Below the pieces are notes generated by a model. The model searched no databases. It was not told the origin of the DNA and saw nothing but the letters and a program-made list of their open reading frames with translations. Below, piece by piece: positions 1 through 4,939 of a DNA stretch of 9,013 nt (within the stretch, counting starts at the first letter, position 1; every line of letters begins with the position of its first letter). Source of the stretch: Candidatus Woesearchaeota archaeon (GTDB lineage: Archaea; Nanoarchaeota; Nanoarchaeia; UBA10117; ARS21); assembly GCA_002686215.1 (NCBI GenBank), contig NZAU01000177.1, positions 1 through 9,013 on the forward strand. The letters run 5' to 3'. Both the position numbers and the translations under genes were made by a program.

Positions 1-138
1 TGCCCATTTAAGGACACGATTGTTTTGTGCTTTGATGCCCTTATTTGTCGTTGGTTTGGTAGGCATTGTGCGGGTAACTTGCATCATGGTGAACTCATCG
101 TAGAGTCGCACAAGATACGTTTGAGTGTTAGTTTTCAT
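1..138 (-). CDS. Unknown small protein, 3' end cut by window edge
   Basis: The reading frame opens at the ATG on 136-138 and stays open to the left edge, giving 46 visible residues (starts MKTNTQTYLVRLYDEF) with no stop. The start overlaps the TGA of the upstream gene by one base (TGATG), the kind of junction used for translational coupling. The visible part is polar and rich in Thr, Lys and Asn (TMPTKPTTNKGIKAQNN), with no signal peptide or membrane segment. I do not recognise a family. The coding call rests on the coupled junction and on strand consistency with all the neighbours. Confidence 0.62.
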   Translation of the reverse strand, partial: MKTNTQTYLVRLYDEFTMMQVTRTMPTKPTTNKGIKAQNNRVLKWA

Positions 139-377
139 CAGAAAGAAATGGCGAAGTTGTTGAGATCAGTTTGGGTGATAGTTTCTTTACCTGAGAGGAC
201 AGAAAAATCATCTCTCAGTGTCCACATCTTGTCATCTTGTGCGATAACAGCGAAACCGAAAACTCCTGCGGTTGGCATCATAAACAGACCATGTTTTTCT
301 GCCTGTTTAGCACTACTGAACCCGCGAGCAGTGATGGTCCAGTCTTTACCAAAGTATGCACAAATAAATTCAGGCAT
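138..377 (-). CDS. Unknown 79-residue phage protein
   Basis: The start at 377 is chosen because a strong Shine-Dalgarno sequence, GGAGG at 386-390, lies eight bases before it. The frame is open further upstream to 584, but that stretch is the wrong frame of the neighbouring gene and should not be added. The protein starts MPEFICAYFGKDWTITARGF, with a middle part containing MPTAGVFGFAVIAQDD, and looks like a small compact alpha/beta domain. It has no signal peptide and no catalytic motif I can name. It lies four bases after the upstream gene and overlaps the downstream gene by one base, so it is almost certainly co-transcribed with both. Function unknown. Confidence 0.75.
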   Translation of the reverse strand: MPEFICAYFGKDWTITARGFSSAKQAEKHGLFMMPTAGVFGFAVIAQDDKMWTLRDDFSVLSGKETITQTDLNNFAISF

Positions 378-381
378 GATA

Positions 382-546
382 TCAACCTCCGAACATTTCA
401 TCGAATAGGGTTTGGGCATCCTTGCCACATTCTTCCCATTCTTGTTGCATACGCTTCTCCTCTTCTGCCATCCGCTTCCGTGCCTGATATGGGGTGAGTT
501 TACCTGACAGATAGAGCAGGTTACCGTTGGGAAGTTTGTGAAGCAT
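382..546 (-). CDS. Unknown 54-residue charged helical protein
   Basis: This small gene runs from ATG at 544-546 to TGA at 382-384. The protein starts MLHKLPNGNLLYLSGKLTPY. Residues about 20-45 are a highly charged, probably helical stretch (QARKRMAEEEKRMQQEW), and it ends in MFGG. An AAGGAAA sequence about ten bases before the ATG can serve as ribosome binding site. Its last codons carry the GGAGG of the next gene, which lies four bases on. I do not recognise the family. Coding is supported by spacing, strand and the shared ribosome binding site. Confidence 0.68.
   Translation of the reverse strand: MLHKLPNGNLLYLSGKLTPYQARKRMAEEEKRMQQEWEECGKDAQTLFDEMFGG
386..390 (-). promoter_or_regulatory. 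Strong ribosome binding site (GGAGG) fixing a start
   Basis: GGAGG on the minus strand is followed by eight bases and then the ATG at 375-377. The site is embedded in the last two codons (Gly-Gly) of the upstream gene, so ribosomes finishing that gene are placed at this start. It is one of the few strong Shine-Dalgarno sequences in the window; many neighbours have weak or no site and probably rely on coupling. Confidence 0.75.
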
Positions 547-572
547 TTGGGTTCGTTTCCTTTGACTCTTAT

Positions 573-600
573 AGAATACACCATTTTGACGCCCTTACAA
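573..600 (-). promoter_or_regulatory. Possible sigma70-type promoter
   Basis: On the minus strand TTGTAA (595-600) is separated by 16 bases from TATTCT (573-578). Each hexamer matches the bacterial consensus at four of six positions. It sits in one of the longest gene-free gaps of the window, just before the gene ending at 382. It is a plausible host-type promoter for the leftmost genes, but the match is moderate and chance cannot be excluded. Confidence 0.35.
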
Positions 601-628
601 GCGCCTGTGTGCCACTCTGTGGGGCGTC
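588..628 (-). other. Inverted repeat in intergenic gap
   Basis: GACGCCC (588-594) and GGGCGTC (622-628) are perfect 7-base inverted repeats spanning a 27-base loop. The right arm begins in the stop codon of the gene ending at 627. No U-tract follows on the transcribed strand, so this is not a classical intrinsic terminator. It could be a 3' processing or stabilising structure between two transcripts. The loop also contains the direct repeat CTGTG. Confidence 0.4.
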
Positions 629-917
629 ACATCCAAAGTGACTCTAATCCCCTACGATTGATCTGCATCGCTGTTAGCGGGCGTGTAGAGTTGATGTCAA
701 CAACTGCACCGATTTTCTTGGCATTGATTGGTGCATAGTATTCTCGTTTTTTTGTGTTGTAAAACCCCCAGATGGTGCTAACTTGATCGCCACCATTGAA
801 ACAATAACTGTTAAGATGGTCACACCAAATGCTAATAACATTTGCTCTAAACTGGGCGGTTCGGTATCTAAATCCTGCGGGTGCTTCATGAATAAAATCA
901 GGGGGAAGTTCAATCAT
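627..917 (-). CDS. Unknown 96-residue phage protein
   Basis: The gene starts at an ATG overlapping the TGA of its upstream neighbour (ATGA). The protein starts MIELPPDFIHEAPAGFRYRT and is rich in aromatic residues. Its middle contains AQFRANVISIWCDHLNSY and a segment IWGFYNTKKREYYAPINAKK, which read like successive strands and turns. There is no signal peptide, membrane segment or active-site motif I can name. Proteins of this style occur among the unannotated small genes of marine T4-like phages, but that is recollection of style, not a match. Another frame is open over 674-913 but lacks the coupled junction and looks non-coding. Confidence 0.75.
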   Translation of the reverse strand: MIELPPDFIHEAPAGFRYRTAQFRANVISIWCDHLNSYCFNGGDQVSTIWGFYNTKKREYYAPINAKKIGAVVDINSTRPLTAMQINRRGLESLWM

Positions 918-1168
918 AGTTTACCACCAACGATAGCAGATCCTACCACACGGGTGTAATCTTCAAGTGTGCCTTCTTGTTCACACTTAAGGTGCCAATG
1001 TGTCATGGTGATAACACCCTCACGAGTGCCACCAGTTAACATGTTGCGACCTTCTTTAGTCATCGTTGAGTATAGTCCAAACCGAGTTTTCCAAACATAA
1101 AAAACATCATCAATGAGTTCAGCATTTTCAGGGATTGTGATTTCAGGATGGAGTTTAGTTTCAGTCAT
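914..1168 (-). CDS. Unknown 84-residue phage protein
   Basis: The protein starts MTETKLHPEITIPENAELID, followed by an aromatic stretch DVFYVWKTRFGLYSTMTKEG (residues 21-40) and a Gly-rich end in VVGSAIVGGKL. The single Cys (residue 62) and the His pair (57, 59) are too few to suggest a metal site. Both ends are ATGA overlaps, with the gene before and the gene after, so it is the middle of a translationally coupled trio covering 627-1320. Function unknown. The segment TMTKEGRNMLTGGTREGVI looks well ordered and would be a good search seed. Confidence 0.78.
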   Translation of the reverse strand: MTETKLHPEITIPENAELIDDVFYVWKTRFGLYSTMTKEGRNMLTGGTREGVITMTHWHLKCEQEGTLEDYTRVVGSAIVGGKL

Positions 1169-1320
1169 TTACGTTTCTTGATTGCTCTTACTATTTTACG
1201 TTGAATCTCTTTATGTGAGATATTGGAGAACAATAGTTGTTCACCTTGTGCCTGCGTGAAAGAATTAACGCGACACATAATATAGTCGAGATACCTCAAC
1301 TCTTCTTGTCGTAATTTCAT
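1165..1320 (-). CDS. Unknown 51-residue basic protein
   Basis: This short gene runs from ATG at 1318-1320 to a TGA (1165-1167) that overlaps the next start. The protein starts MKLRQEELRYLDYIMCRVNS and ends in a strongly basic helix, KEIQRKIVRAIKKRK, which could bind nucleic acid. Its start overlaps the stop of the upstream gene (ATGA). No family is recognised. The case for coding is the two ATGA overlaps, which together account for all three codon phases of the region. Confidence 0.7.
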   Translation of the reverse strand: MKLRQEELRYLDYIMCRVNSFTQAQGEQLLFSNISHKEIQRKIVRAIKKRK

Positions 1321-1487
1321 CCGAAAATGTGTGTCCACGAGTGATGTTGTGCCTTAGTGATTCTACCATCATCAAGTAATCCATCAACAACGCGACAGAA
1401 AACCTGAAACTTTTCCTCTCGGGTGAGATTGGGATCGACACGCATTGCGGTCTCACCAATAACTTTGACGACGTTTTTCTTGAGCAT
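1317..1487 (-). CDS. Unknown 56-residue protein, paralogue-like to 1847-2038
   Basis: I chose the ATG at 1487 because it lies one base after the stop of the upstream gene. The frame is also open to 1523, but that would run through the upstream gene. The protein starts MLKKNVVKVIGETAMRVDPN. Its C-terminal half has the pattern F30, D35, L37, G41, I43, Q47, W51, F55. The same residues at the same spacing occur in the protein of 1847-2038 (F38, D43, L45, G49, I51, Q55, W59, F63). A D/N-P-x-L element precedes both. Function unknown; the pattern suggests a small helical domain with a conserved Trp/Phe core. Confidence 0.72.
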   Translation of the reverse strand: MLKKNVVKVIGETAMRVDPNLTREEKFQVFCRVVDGLLDDGRITKAQHHSWTHIFG

Positions 1488-1488
1488 T

Positions 1489-1617
1489 TTACTGAGCGAG
1501 ATTCCAGAAACGTTGTGAAGCAATTGTTGCCTGTTGTTCGATAGTCAAGTCAGGATATTCTTCCTGAACTTGTTCAAAGAGATTTTCCATAATCTCTGTA
1601 TTTGTGTCACATGACAT
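1489..1617 (-). CDS. Unknown 42-residue acidic protein
   Basis: ATG at 1615-1617 follows a GGAG (1624-1627) at six bases, a good ribosome binding site, and the gene ends in TAA at 1489-1491, one base before the next start. The protein starts MSCDTNTEIMENLFEQVQEE and looks like two short helices with an acidic first half. No family recognised. The ribosome binding site and exact fit between neighbours support it despite its length. Confidence 0.66.
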   Translation of the reverse strand: MSCDTNTEIMENLFEQVQEEYPDLTIEQQATIASQRFWNLAQ

Positions 1618-1628
1618 AAGTTTCTCCA

Positions 1629-1802
1629 TCAGAATGTAATAACGAAATGGTTAGAGTCTAGAACTTGATCTTCTTCATCAGTAAAATCACCGCTGTACAC
1701 AGGAACAAACTCATCATCTTTGATTGAATACAAAGTTGCAGTTTGATTGAGTTGTTGAGGTGATAGTGCTTGAAGTTGTTCCAGCAGTTGTTGATAGGTC
1801 AT
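1629..1802 (-). CDS. Unknown 57-residue protein (MTYQQLLEQL type)
   Basis: The protein starts MTYQQLLEQLQALSPQQLNQ, then a strand-rich part with ATLYSIKDDEFVPVYSGDF and an acidic end. Small proteins beginning this way, with a helix followed by 'P..L...vtvy....eF.PV', are known from phages and bacteria with no assigned function; I match by memory of the pattern only. This supports the start at 1802. The alternative ATG at 1845-1847 would add 15 residues (MSWGLIPWSQLTHKK) and overlaps the upstream stop (TAATG), so coupling there is possible and the start is not settled. Neither start has a convincing Shine-Dalgarno sequence. Confidence 0.72.
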   Translation of the reverse strand: MTYQQLLEQLQALSPQQLNQTATLYSIKDDEFVPVYSGDFTDEEDQVLDSNHFVITF

Positions 1803-1846
1803 TTTTTTATGAGTTAATTGTGACCATGGAATGAGACCCCATGACA

Positions 1847-2038
1847 TTAGAAAGGGTTGCTCCAGTTTTCGTACTGCTTGAGACTAATCTCACCACACTT
1901 GCAAAGCATATCAGTGAAGTCACCGAACGCAATACGCTTGGCGATCTTGTCAGTTTTGAGTGAAGGATTTTCAAGAGTTGCTACCTTCCAGTTGTAACGG
2001 AATTGCTCAACAACTTGTGCTTTGGTGTAATGACGCAT
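1847..2038 (-). CDS. Unknown 63-residue protein, paralogue-like to 1317-1487
   Basis: The protein starts MRHYTKAQVVEQFRYNWKVA. I chose the ATG at 2038 because a sigma70-like promoter (2063-2091) lies just upstream. The longer open frame to 2122 would include that promoter and the end of the previous gene. The C-terminal half carries a D/N-P-x-L element and then F38, D43, L45, G49, I51, Q55, W59 and F63, matching the protein of 1317-1487 position for position. C46 and C48 form a CxC absent from the paralogue. First gene of the leftmost transcript. No Shine-Dalgarno sequence is visible. Confidence 0.75.
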   Translation of the reverse strand: MRHYTKAQVVEQFRYNWKVATLENPSLKTDKIAKRIAFGDFTDMLCKCGEISLKQYENWSNPF

Positions 2039-2062
2039 GTCTGATTGCTTGACTATGAATAT

Positions 2063-2091
2063 AGTATGACAGGTTCCCAGGCAAAAGTCAA
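2063..2091 (-). promoter_or_regulatory. Sigma70-like promoter
   Basis: On the minus strand TTGACT (2086-2091) and CATACT (2063-2068) are separated by exactly 17 bases; the matches to TTGACA and TATAAT are five and four of six. The expected start point lies near 2056, leaving a leader of about 18 bases before the ATG at 2038. It lies at the boundary between the methyltransferase block and the small-gene cluster, with its -35 box on the stop codon of the gene at 2088. Early genes of cyanophages are known to use host-type promoters, so this may be an early promoter. Confidence 0.55.
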
Positions 2092-2597
2092 GAGGTTTGC
2101 GCCAGTTCTGCAACTGGCACATTGCTCACGATCTCTCCACCATTTTTTTCTACATGATGTTTAATCCATTTTTCATCGCCTAAGTGAAACCAACTGCCAT
2201 TACATTCATATTCAATGTTCATGCCATGTTCCATACTCAAACGTAACACATAGTTCAAAATATCTGACCGAACTGGATTGTTACATTCGCGCATAGTTAT
2301 GTAACCAACTAGTTCACCATCTATCTCATCTTCACCAAATGCCATAATAACATCTGATTTATTAGGTTTCATCCACTCTGGAAGAGTTGGTGTAATTTTC
2401 CAGAGACATTGATACTCTTGACATAATGTCGGACGTTGGTCGTAGATAGTACATCCACCGCCCTCACATTCACCAAGAAAATGACAGGGACGACCCTTGA
2501 ACATTTGAATTCCGTGAATGTTTGCGTTCAAATGTCCTTGACAACATGCAGTGCAATCACCACACTCACGCTTCATTTCAATTCGGTCAAGTGTCAT
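2088..2597 (-). CDS. CxxCxxCC (YkgJ-type) metal-binding protein
   Basis: This 169-residue protein carries the signature of the YkgJ/UPF0153 zinc- or iron-chelating family. CGDCTACC at residues 12-19 gives the CxxCxxCC motif. It is followed by GRPCHF (35-40), C44 and GCTIYDQRPTLCQEYQCLW (48-66), matching the family's 'GC.IY..RP..C..f.C'. Nine Cys fall within residues 12-64 and could hold a metal cluster. Biochemical roles in this family are poorly known. The C-terminal 100 residues look like a separate alpha/beta part. The gene starts in an ATGA overlap with the methyltransferase; an internal ATG at residue 8 is an alternative start. There is no signal peptide, so the protein is presumably cytoplasmic. 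The family call is secure; the role is not. Confidence 0.82.
   Translation of the reverse strand: MTLDRIEMKRECGDCTACCQGHLNANIHGIQMFKGRPCHFLGECEGGGCTIYDQRPTLCQEYQCLWKITPTLPEWMKPNKSDVIMAFGEDEIDGELVGYITMRECNNPVRSDILNYVLRLSMEHGMNIEYECNGSWFHLGDEKWIKHHVEKNGGEIVSNVPVAELAQTS
2101..2118 (-). other. Perfect hairpin at gene end
   Basis: GCCAGTT (2101-2107) and AACTGGC (2112-2118) form a perfect 7-base stem with a 4-base loop in the last codons of the CxxCxxCC gene, just before its stop and the downstream promoter. No U-tract follows, so it is a weak terminator candidate at best. It may be a pause or 3' stabilising element separating two transcripts. Confidence 0.4.
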
Positions 2598-3511
2598 CGC
2601 TTAATAATTAGAATTTCATGGGACTTTTTAGGGTCATTGTTCTCTTTGTTCTTGCCAACACGAGTCTCACCCAGAGAGTATGAATAGTGCCATTCAGGAT
2701 ATACAAACTCATACTCAGAATACCACTCACGAATAGTTTCGCAGTTGTTGTAACTGAGAACAAACGGACCCTCGTGACGTGATAACATCATCGCCATATA
2801 TTCATGGTCAAAGTTGTTGTGATAGATGGGGAAGTTTGCGTTGGGATACATCCCTTTGAACATCTTGTTATCTGCATCTTTCTCCAAATAATATGGAGGG
2901 TCGAGATACAAGAAGTCTTTTTTGTGATATGGAATAGTATCAATCATATTACCAATCTGAACATTCAAATTAGGATTGACATACTTCTCCAATCTATCAA
3001 TCATACGATCCCACTTTTCACGCGATTCATAGATCTTACTCATCCAACCGAGATACATCGGACCATAAGAAAGGTTATGGTTATAGAAGAAATAAGCAGC
3101 AGCATCTTTGTGGCACAATGTGATCATCTCTTCATCTGGTACACGATAATATGCCCAGCGATCTTTCTCATCCCTATCCATTGGAGCGGGGAACATCATC
3201 TGGGTGATGCACCACTTCATCAATTCATCTTTGACTTGTTTATATTCATCTTTAGTTGGTTCCAGATACCTACAACGTGCAACCAAATCCTCACGATAAT
3301 CTAGAAGAATGTTCCAGAAAATGACAAGGGGATGAAGTACATCATACCCCTGCACAGGAATATCTAACTCAGAACTCCAGCGAGATTCTAGACTACCACC
3401 ACCAATAAATGGTGAGACAATCTTACCCGTAGGAAGATGCTCAGGTAGATATTCAGTAATGATTTTATATGCTTTGGATTTACCACCAGCATATCGCAAT
3501 GGAGTTTTCAT
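2594..3511 (-). CDS. DNA adenine methyltransferase, D12 class (Dam-like)
   Basis: This 305-residue protein transfers a methyl group from S-adenosylmethionine to the N6 position of adenine in DNA. The order of motifs is that of the D12/Dam class: LRYAGGKSKA at residues 5-14 (the N-terminal x-GGK element), SPFIGGGSLE at 33-42 (cofactor-binding motif I), the catalytic DPPYY at 204-208 (motif IV) and FVLSYNN at 250-256. Length is normal for the class, and no key residue is missing. The target sequence cannot be read from the protein; GATC is only the commonest target of relatives. It is coupled by ATGA overlaps to the nuclease-like gene before it and the metalloprotein gene after it. A TGCTATAAT box inside the upstream gene may give it its own promoter. 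It could protect phage DNA from host restriction, or be the modification half of a phage-encoded pair. Confidence 0.93.
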   Translation of the reverse strand: MKTPLRYAGGKSKAYKIITEYLPEHLPTGKIVSPFIGGGSLESRWSSELDIPVQGYDVLHPLVIFWNILLDYREDLVARCRYLEPTKDEYKQVKDELMKWCITQMMFPAPMDRDEKDRWAYYRVPDEEMITLCHKDAAAYFFYNHNLSYGPMYLGWMSKIYESREKWDRMIDRLEKYVNPNLNVQIGNMIDTIPYHKKDFLYLDPPYYLEKDADNKMFKGMYPNANFPIYHNNFDHEYMAMMLSRHEGPFVLSYNNCETIREWYSEYEFVYPEWHYSYSLGETRVGKNKENNDPKKSHEILIIKR

Positions 3512-4047
3512 TTACGGGTTGCAGATTTTGTTAGAATTATAGCATGTTGCTCCTGAATATATTGCTCCCAAGGTTTACCCGCTTCCTGATAATTCCAGGC
3601 AGGGTGATGACCTTCAGAAGCAACATAGTCAGCGAGACATTTTTCTTCCATCTCTTTGAAAGCAGAGATGGACATAGTTTCTGCACCAAAGAGACCTTTG
3701 ACGGGTGCAGAAACCTGTTCAGAAGTAATCATGTAGACAGATACTTCTTCGCCTTTCGTTGTCGCTTCGTACACAAGTTGGTTGATACCAAACGAACGAA
3801 TTGACGGGCGTCCAGTGTTAGCAGACACATAGAAAGACATGGTGGATTTGATACCACCTTTAGAGACACTGCCACCGATCTTCATGATCTCGCCATCTTT
3901 GACGAGAAGATATACACGACCAGCATCATCTTTGAGAACATTCTTAGGAAGATTCTCATAGTTGAGTTTAAGTCGTGCCTTAGAAGTTCCATCATTCAAT
4001 GCGAACTTTCCGACCAGAATAGCAGTTTTGACGTTGGAGATGTTCAT
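3508..4047 (-). CDS. Probable GIY-YIG-like nuclease
   Basis: This 179-residue protein has elements in the order expected of the GIY-YIG nuclease fold: GRVYLLV (residues 43-49) in place of GIY, MKIGGS (55-60) in place of YIG, the Arg-bearing RPSIR (80-84), a Glu-rich helix FKEMEEKCL (130-138) that could supply the catalytic Glu, and PAWNYQE (149-155) with the conserved Asn (N152). Restriction enzymes with this fold are known (for example Eco29kI). The match is by motif order, not by close identity, so the fold is inference. It directly precedes and overlaps (ATGA) a DNA adenine methyltransferase, the expected partner of a restriction enzyme. A TGCTATAAT extended -10 lies 56 bases before the start. 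Alternatives are a phage nuclease acting on host DNA or a homing-type enzyme, though no intron or free-standing insertion signs are seen. Confidence 0.6.
   Translation of the reverse strand: MNISNVKTAILVGKFALNDGTSKARLKLNYENLPKNVLKDDAGRVYLLVKDGEIMKIGGSVSKGGIKSTMSFYVSANTGRPSIRSFGINQLVYEATTKGEEVSVYMITSEQVSAPVKGLFGAETMSISAFKEMEEKCLADYVASEGHHPAWNYQEAGKPWEQYIQEQHAIILTKSATRK
3536..3544 (-). promoter_or_regulatory. Possible internal extended -10 promoter for methyltransferase
   Basis: TGCTATAAT on the minus strand (TATAAT at 3536-3541 preceded by TGC) lies inside the end of the nuclease-like gene, 25 bases before the methyltransferase start. No good -35 box is found at 17 bases (CAATAT). The identical nonamer precedes the nuclease-like gene. 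A separate promoter for the methyltransferase would let it be made independently. Overlap with coding sequence means chance is possible. Confidence 0.4.
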
Positions 4048-4102
4048 AACAAAAATAGAGATTTGGGAGAGTCTTTGGGGCGCTGCTCATTCCCATGCCC
4101 AT

Positions 4103-4111
4103 ATTATAGCA
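4103..4111 (-). promoter_or_regulatory. Extended -10 promoter before nuclease-like gene
   Basis: TGCTATAAT on the minus strand has a perfect -10 (TATAAT, 4103-4108) with the TGn extension. A TGGACA at 4129-4134 is a near-consensus -35, but 20 bases away, so promoter strength would come mainly from the extended -10. It sits exactly at the end of the small-gene cluster (stop at 4112) and would give a leader of about 50 bases before the ATG at 4047. Confidence 0.55.
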
Positions 4112-4276
4112 TCAAAGGCAGGGGATGATGTCCACTGCGCCCACTGCGTCAACTGGCACAAGGTTGTCCATAACAAACTTTACATTGTCTAACCCATAAA
4201 CTACTACTTCTTGACGTGAATAAAATCCATTCTTTGCTTTGTTTTTCAACCAAGTGATGCGATACTTGTCAATCAT
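4112..4276 (-). CDS. Unknown 54-residue protein
   Basis: ATG at 4274-4276 to TGA at 4112-4114. The protein starts MIDKYRITWLKNKAKNGFYS and has a strand-like middle VVVYGLDNVKFVMDN. The end DAVGAVD comes from a 9-base tandem repeat in the DNA (CCACTGCG twice at 4132-4148, plus strand). The first eight bases overlap the end of the upstream gene in another frame. Last gene of its cluster; a promoter for the next unit begins one base before its stop. No family recognised. Confidence 0.62.
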   Translation of the reverse strand: MIDKYRITWLKNKAKNGFYSRQEVVVYGLDNVKFVMDNLVPVDAVGAVDIIPCL

Positions 4277-4394
4277 AAATCAGTTCTTTGATAGTTTCAT
4301 CTTCGCTGCCAAGAATAGCAGATACCCATTCATCCTCAGGTGCTTGAACGATGTCATTTTCATCCCAAGAGATGTCAAAGTCTTCATTGTACAT
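4269..4394 (-). CDS. Unknown 41-residue acidic protein
   Basis: A very acidic small protein starting MYNEDFDISWDENDIVQAPE. About a third of residues are Asp or Glu, with two Trp. It starts 11 bases inside the end of the upstream gene and ends 8 bases inside the next. No ribosome binding site is evident, so translation would depend on coupling. Strong acidity and small size recall phage proteins that mimic DNA or bind host enzymes, but there is no specific evidence for that here. Confidence 0.58.
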   Translation of the reverse strand: MYNEDFDISWDENDIVQAPEDEWVSAILGSEDETIKELIYD

Positions 4395-4557
4395 ACTGAC
4401 CAAATCCGTTGTTTTGAGAAATTTGTGCTGAGCGTTTCCAGTTGTTCAACTGGCGAAGTTTTTTCTTGAGACGATGCATCTCCTCATTGGTATAAAGAAA
4501 AGGATCTTTATACCCTGCTTTGATAGCATGTTTCAGTAAGTTAATGTCTTTTTGCAT
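4384..4557 (-). CDS. Unknown 57-residue basic protein
   Basis: The start overlaps the upstream TAA (TAATG). The protein starts MQKDINLLKHAIKAGYKDPF, followed by LYTNEEMHRLKKKLRQL, and reads as a helical hairpin with a basic second helix. It ends GFGQYVQ. Small proteins with the same 'INLLKHAI.AGYKDPFLYTNEE' beginning are familiar to me from marine cyanophage genomes, without a known role; that is recollection, not a search. It fits exactly between its neighbours. Confidence 0.72.
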   Translation of the reverse strand: MQKDINLLKHAIKAGYKDPFLYTNEEMHRLKKKLRQLNNWKRSAQISQNNGFGQYVQ

Positions 4558-4751
4558 TACCTGTAGAGTTCTGTCAAATGTAATTTTTCAACGATGGTTT
4601 CTACCTCTTTCATTTTGGCGAGATAAACATCTGTTTCTACTAGTTTATCAGCATAATATCTTTTTTGCAAGTCAGAGACATACAAAAAAAGTGCGTCTTT
4701 TAGAATCATTTTTTCATCGATGTTGATGAGTTGTGAGTGGAGTCCGATCAT
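4557..4751 (-). CDS. Unknown 64-residue helical protein
   Basis: The protein starts MIGLHSQLINIDEKMILKDA and is predicted by eye to be almost entirely helical (LFLYVSDLQKRYYADKLVET and then MKEVETIVEKLHLTEL), with heptad-like Leu/Ile/Val spacing that could support a coiled coil. Its start lies two bases after the upstream stop, and its stop overlaps the next start (TAATG). An internal Met at residue 15 is an alternative start. No family recognised. Confidence 0.7.
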   Translation of the reverse strand: MIGLHSQLINIDEKMILKDALFLYVSDLQKRYYADKLVETDVYLAKMKEVETIVEKLHLTELYR

Positions 4752-4753
4752 CT

Positions 4754-4927
4754 TTAGCGGCGTAAGGTTTTGAGATACTCAATAACATAGGAACGAATGT
4801 ACATCAGTTCGTGATAACACTTCTGATTGTGAGCACACTGCCGCAATTCATGATCAGGTTTGAGGACTGACTCAGTGAAGAGATCTAATCCTCTATTGAA
4901 TTTTTGATCGTCGTGTTCGTTTTGCAT
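4754..4927 (-). CDS. Unknown 57-residue protein
   Basis: ATG at 4925-4927 to TAA at 4754-4756. The protein starts MQNEHDDQKFNRGLDLFTES. The middle has H26, C31, H33, C37 and H39 (HELRQCAHNQKCYHEL), a cluster of Cys and His that could bind a metal, followed by a basic helical end EYLKTLRR. It lies 12 bases after the upstream gene and two before the next. No family is recognised, and the metal site is only a possibility from composition. Confidence 0.7.
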   Translation of the reverse strand: MQNEHDDQKFNRGLDLFTESVLKPDHELRQCAHNQKCYHELMYIRSYVIEYLKTLRR

Positions 4928-4939
4928 GTGCTCGTAGTC

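Noticed and set aside
378..584. N-terminal extension of the 79-residue protein
   Set aside because: This stretch belongs to another gene in a different frame (382-546), and a strong GGAGG site marks the start at 377.
588..628. tRNA or structured RNA gene in the 80-base gap
   Set aside because: There is a 7-base stem, but no T-loop (GTTCRANNC), no anticodon arm and too short an interval for a tRNA.
2804..3304. Open plus-strand frame of 166 codons
   Set aside because: It is antisense to the catalytic part of the methyltransferase, its translation is low-complexity Ile/Phe-rich, and every well-supported gene is on the minus strand.
3508..4047. Homing endonuclease in an intron or free-standing insertion
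   Set aside because: No interrupted neighbouring gene is visible and both methyltransferase and nuclease-like genes are intact and coupled, so the R-M-like reading fits better.
4132..4148. Tandem CCACTGCG as a regulatory repeat
   Set aside because: Two copies in phase with codons (AVGAVD) inside a gene; better explained as coding-level duplication.
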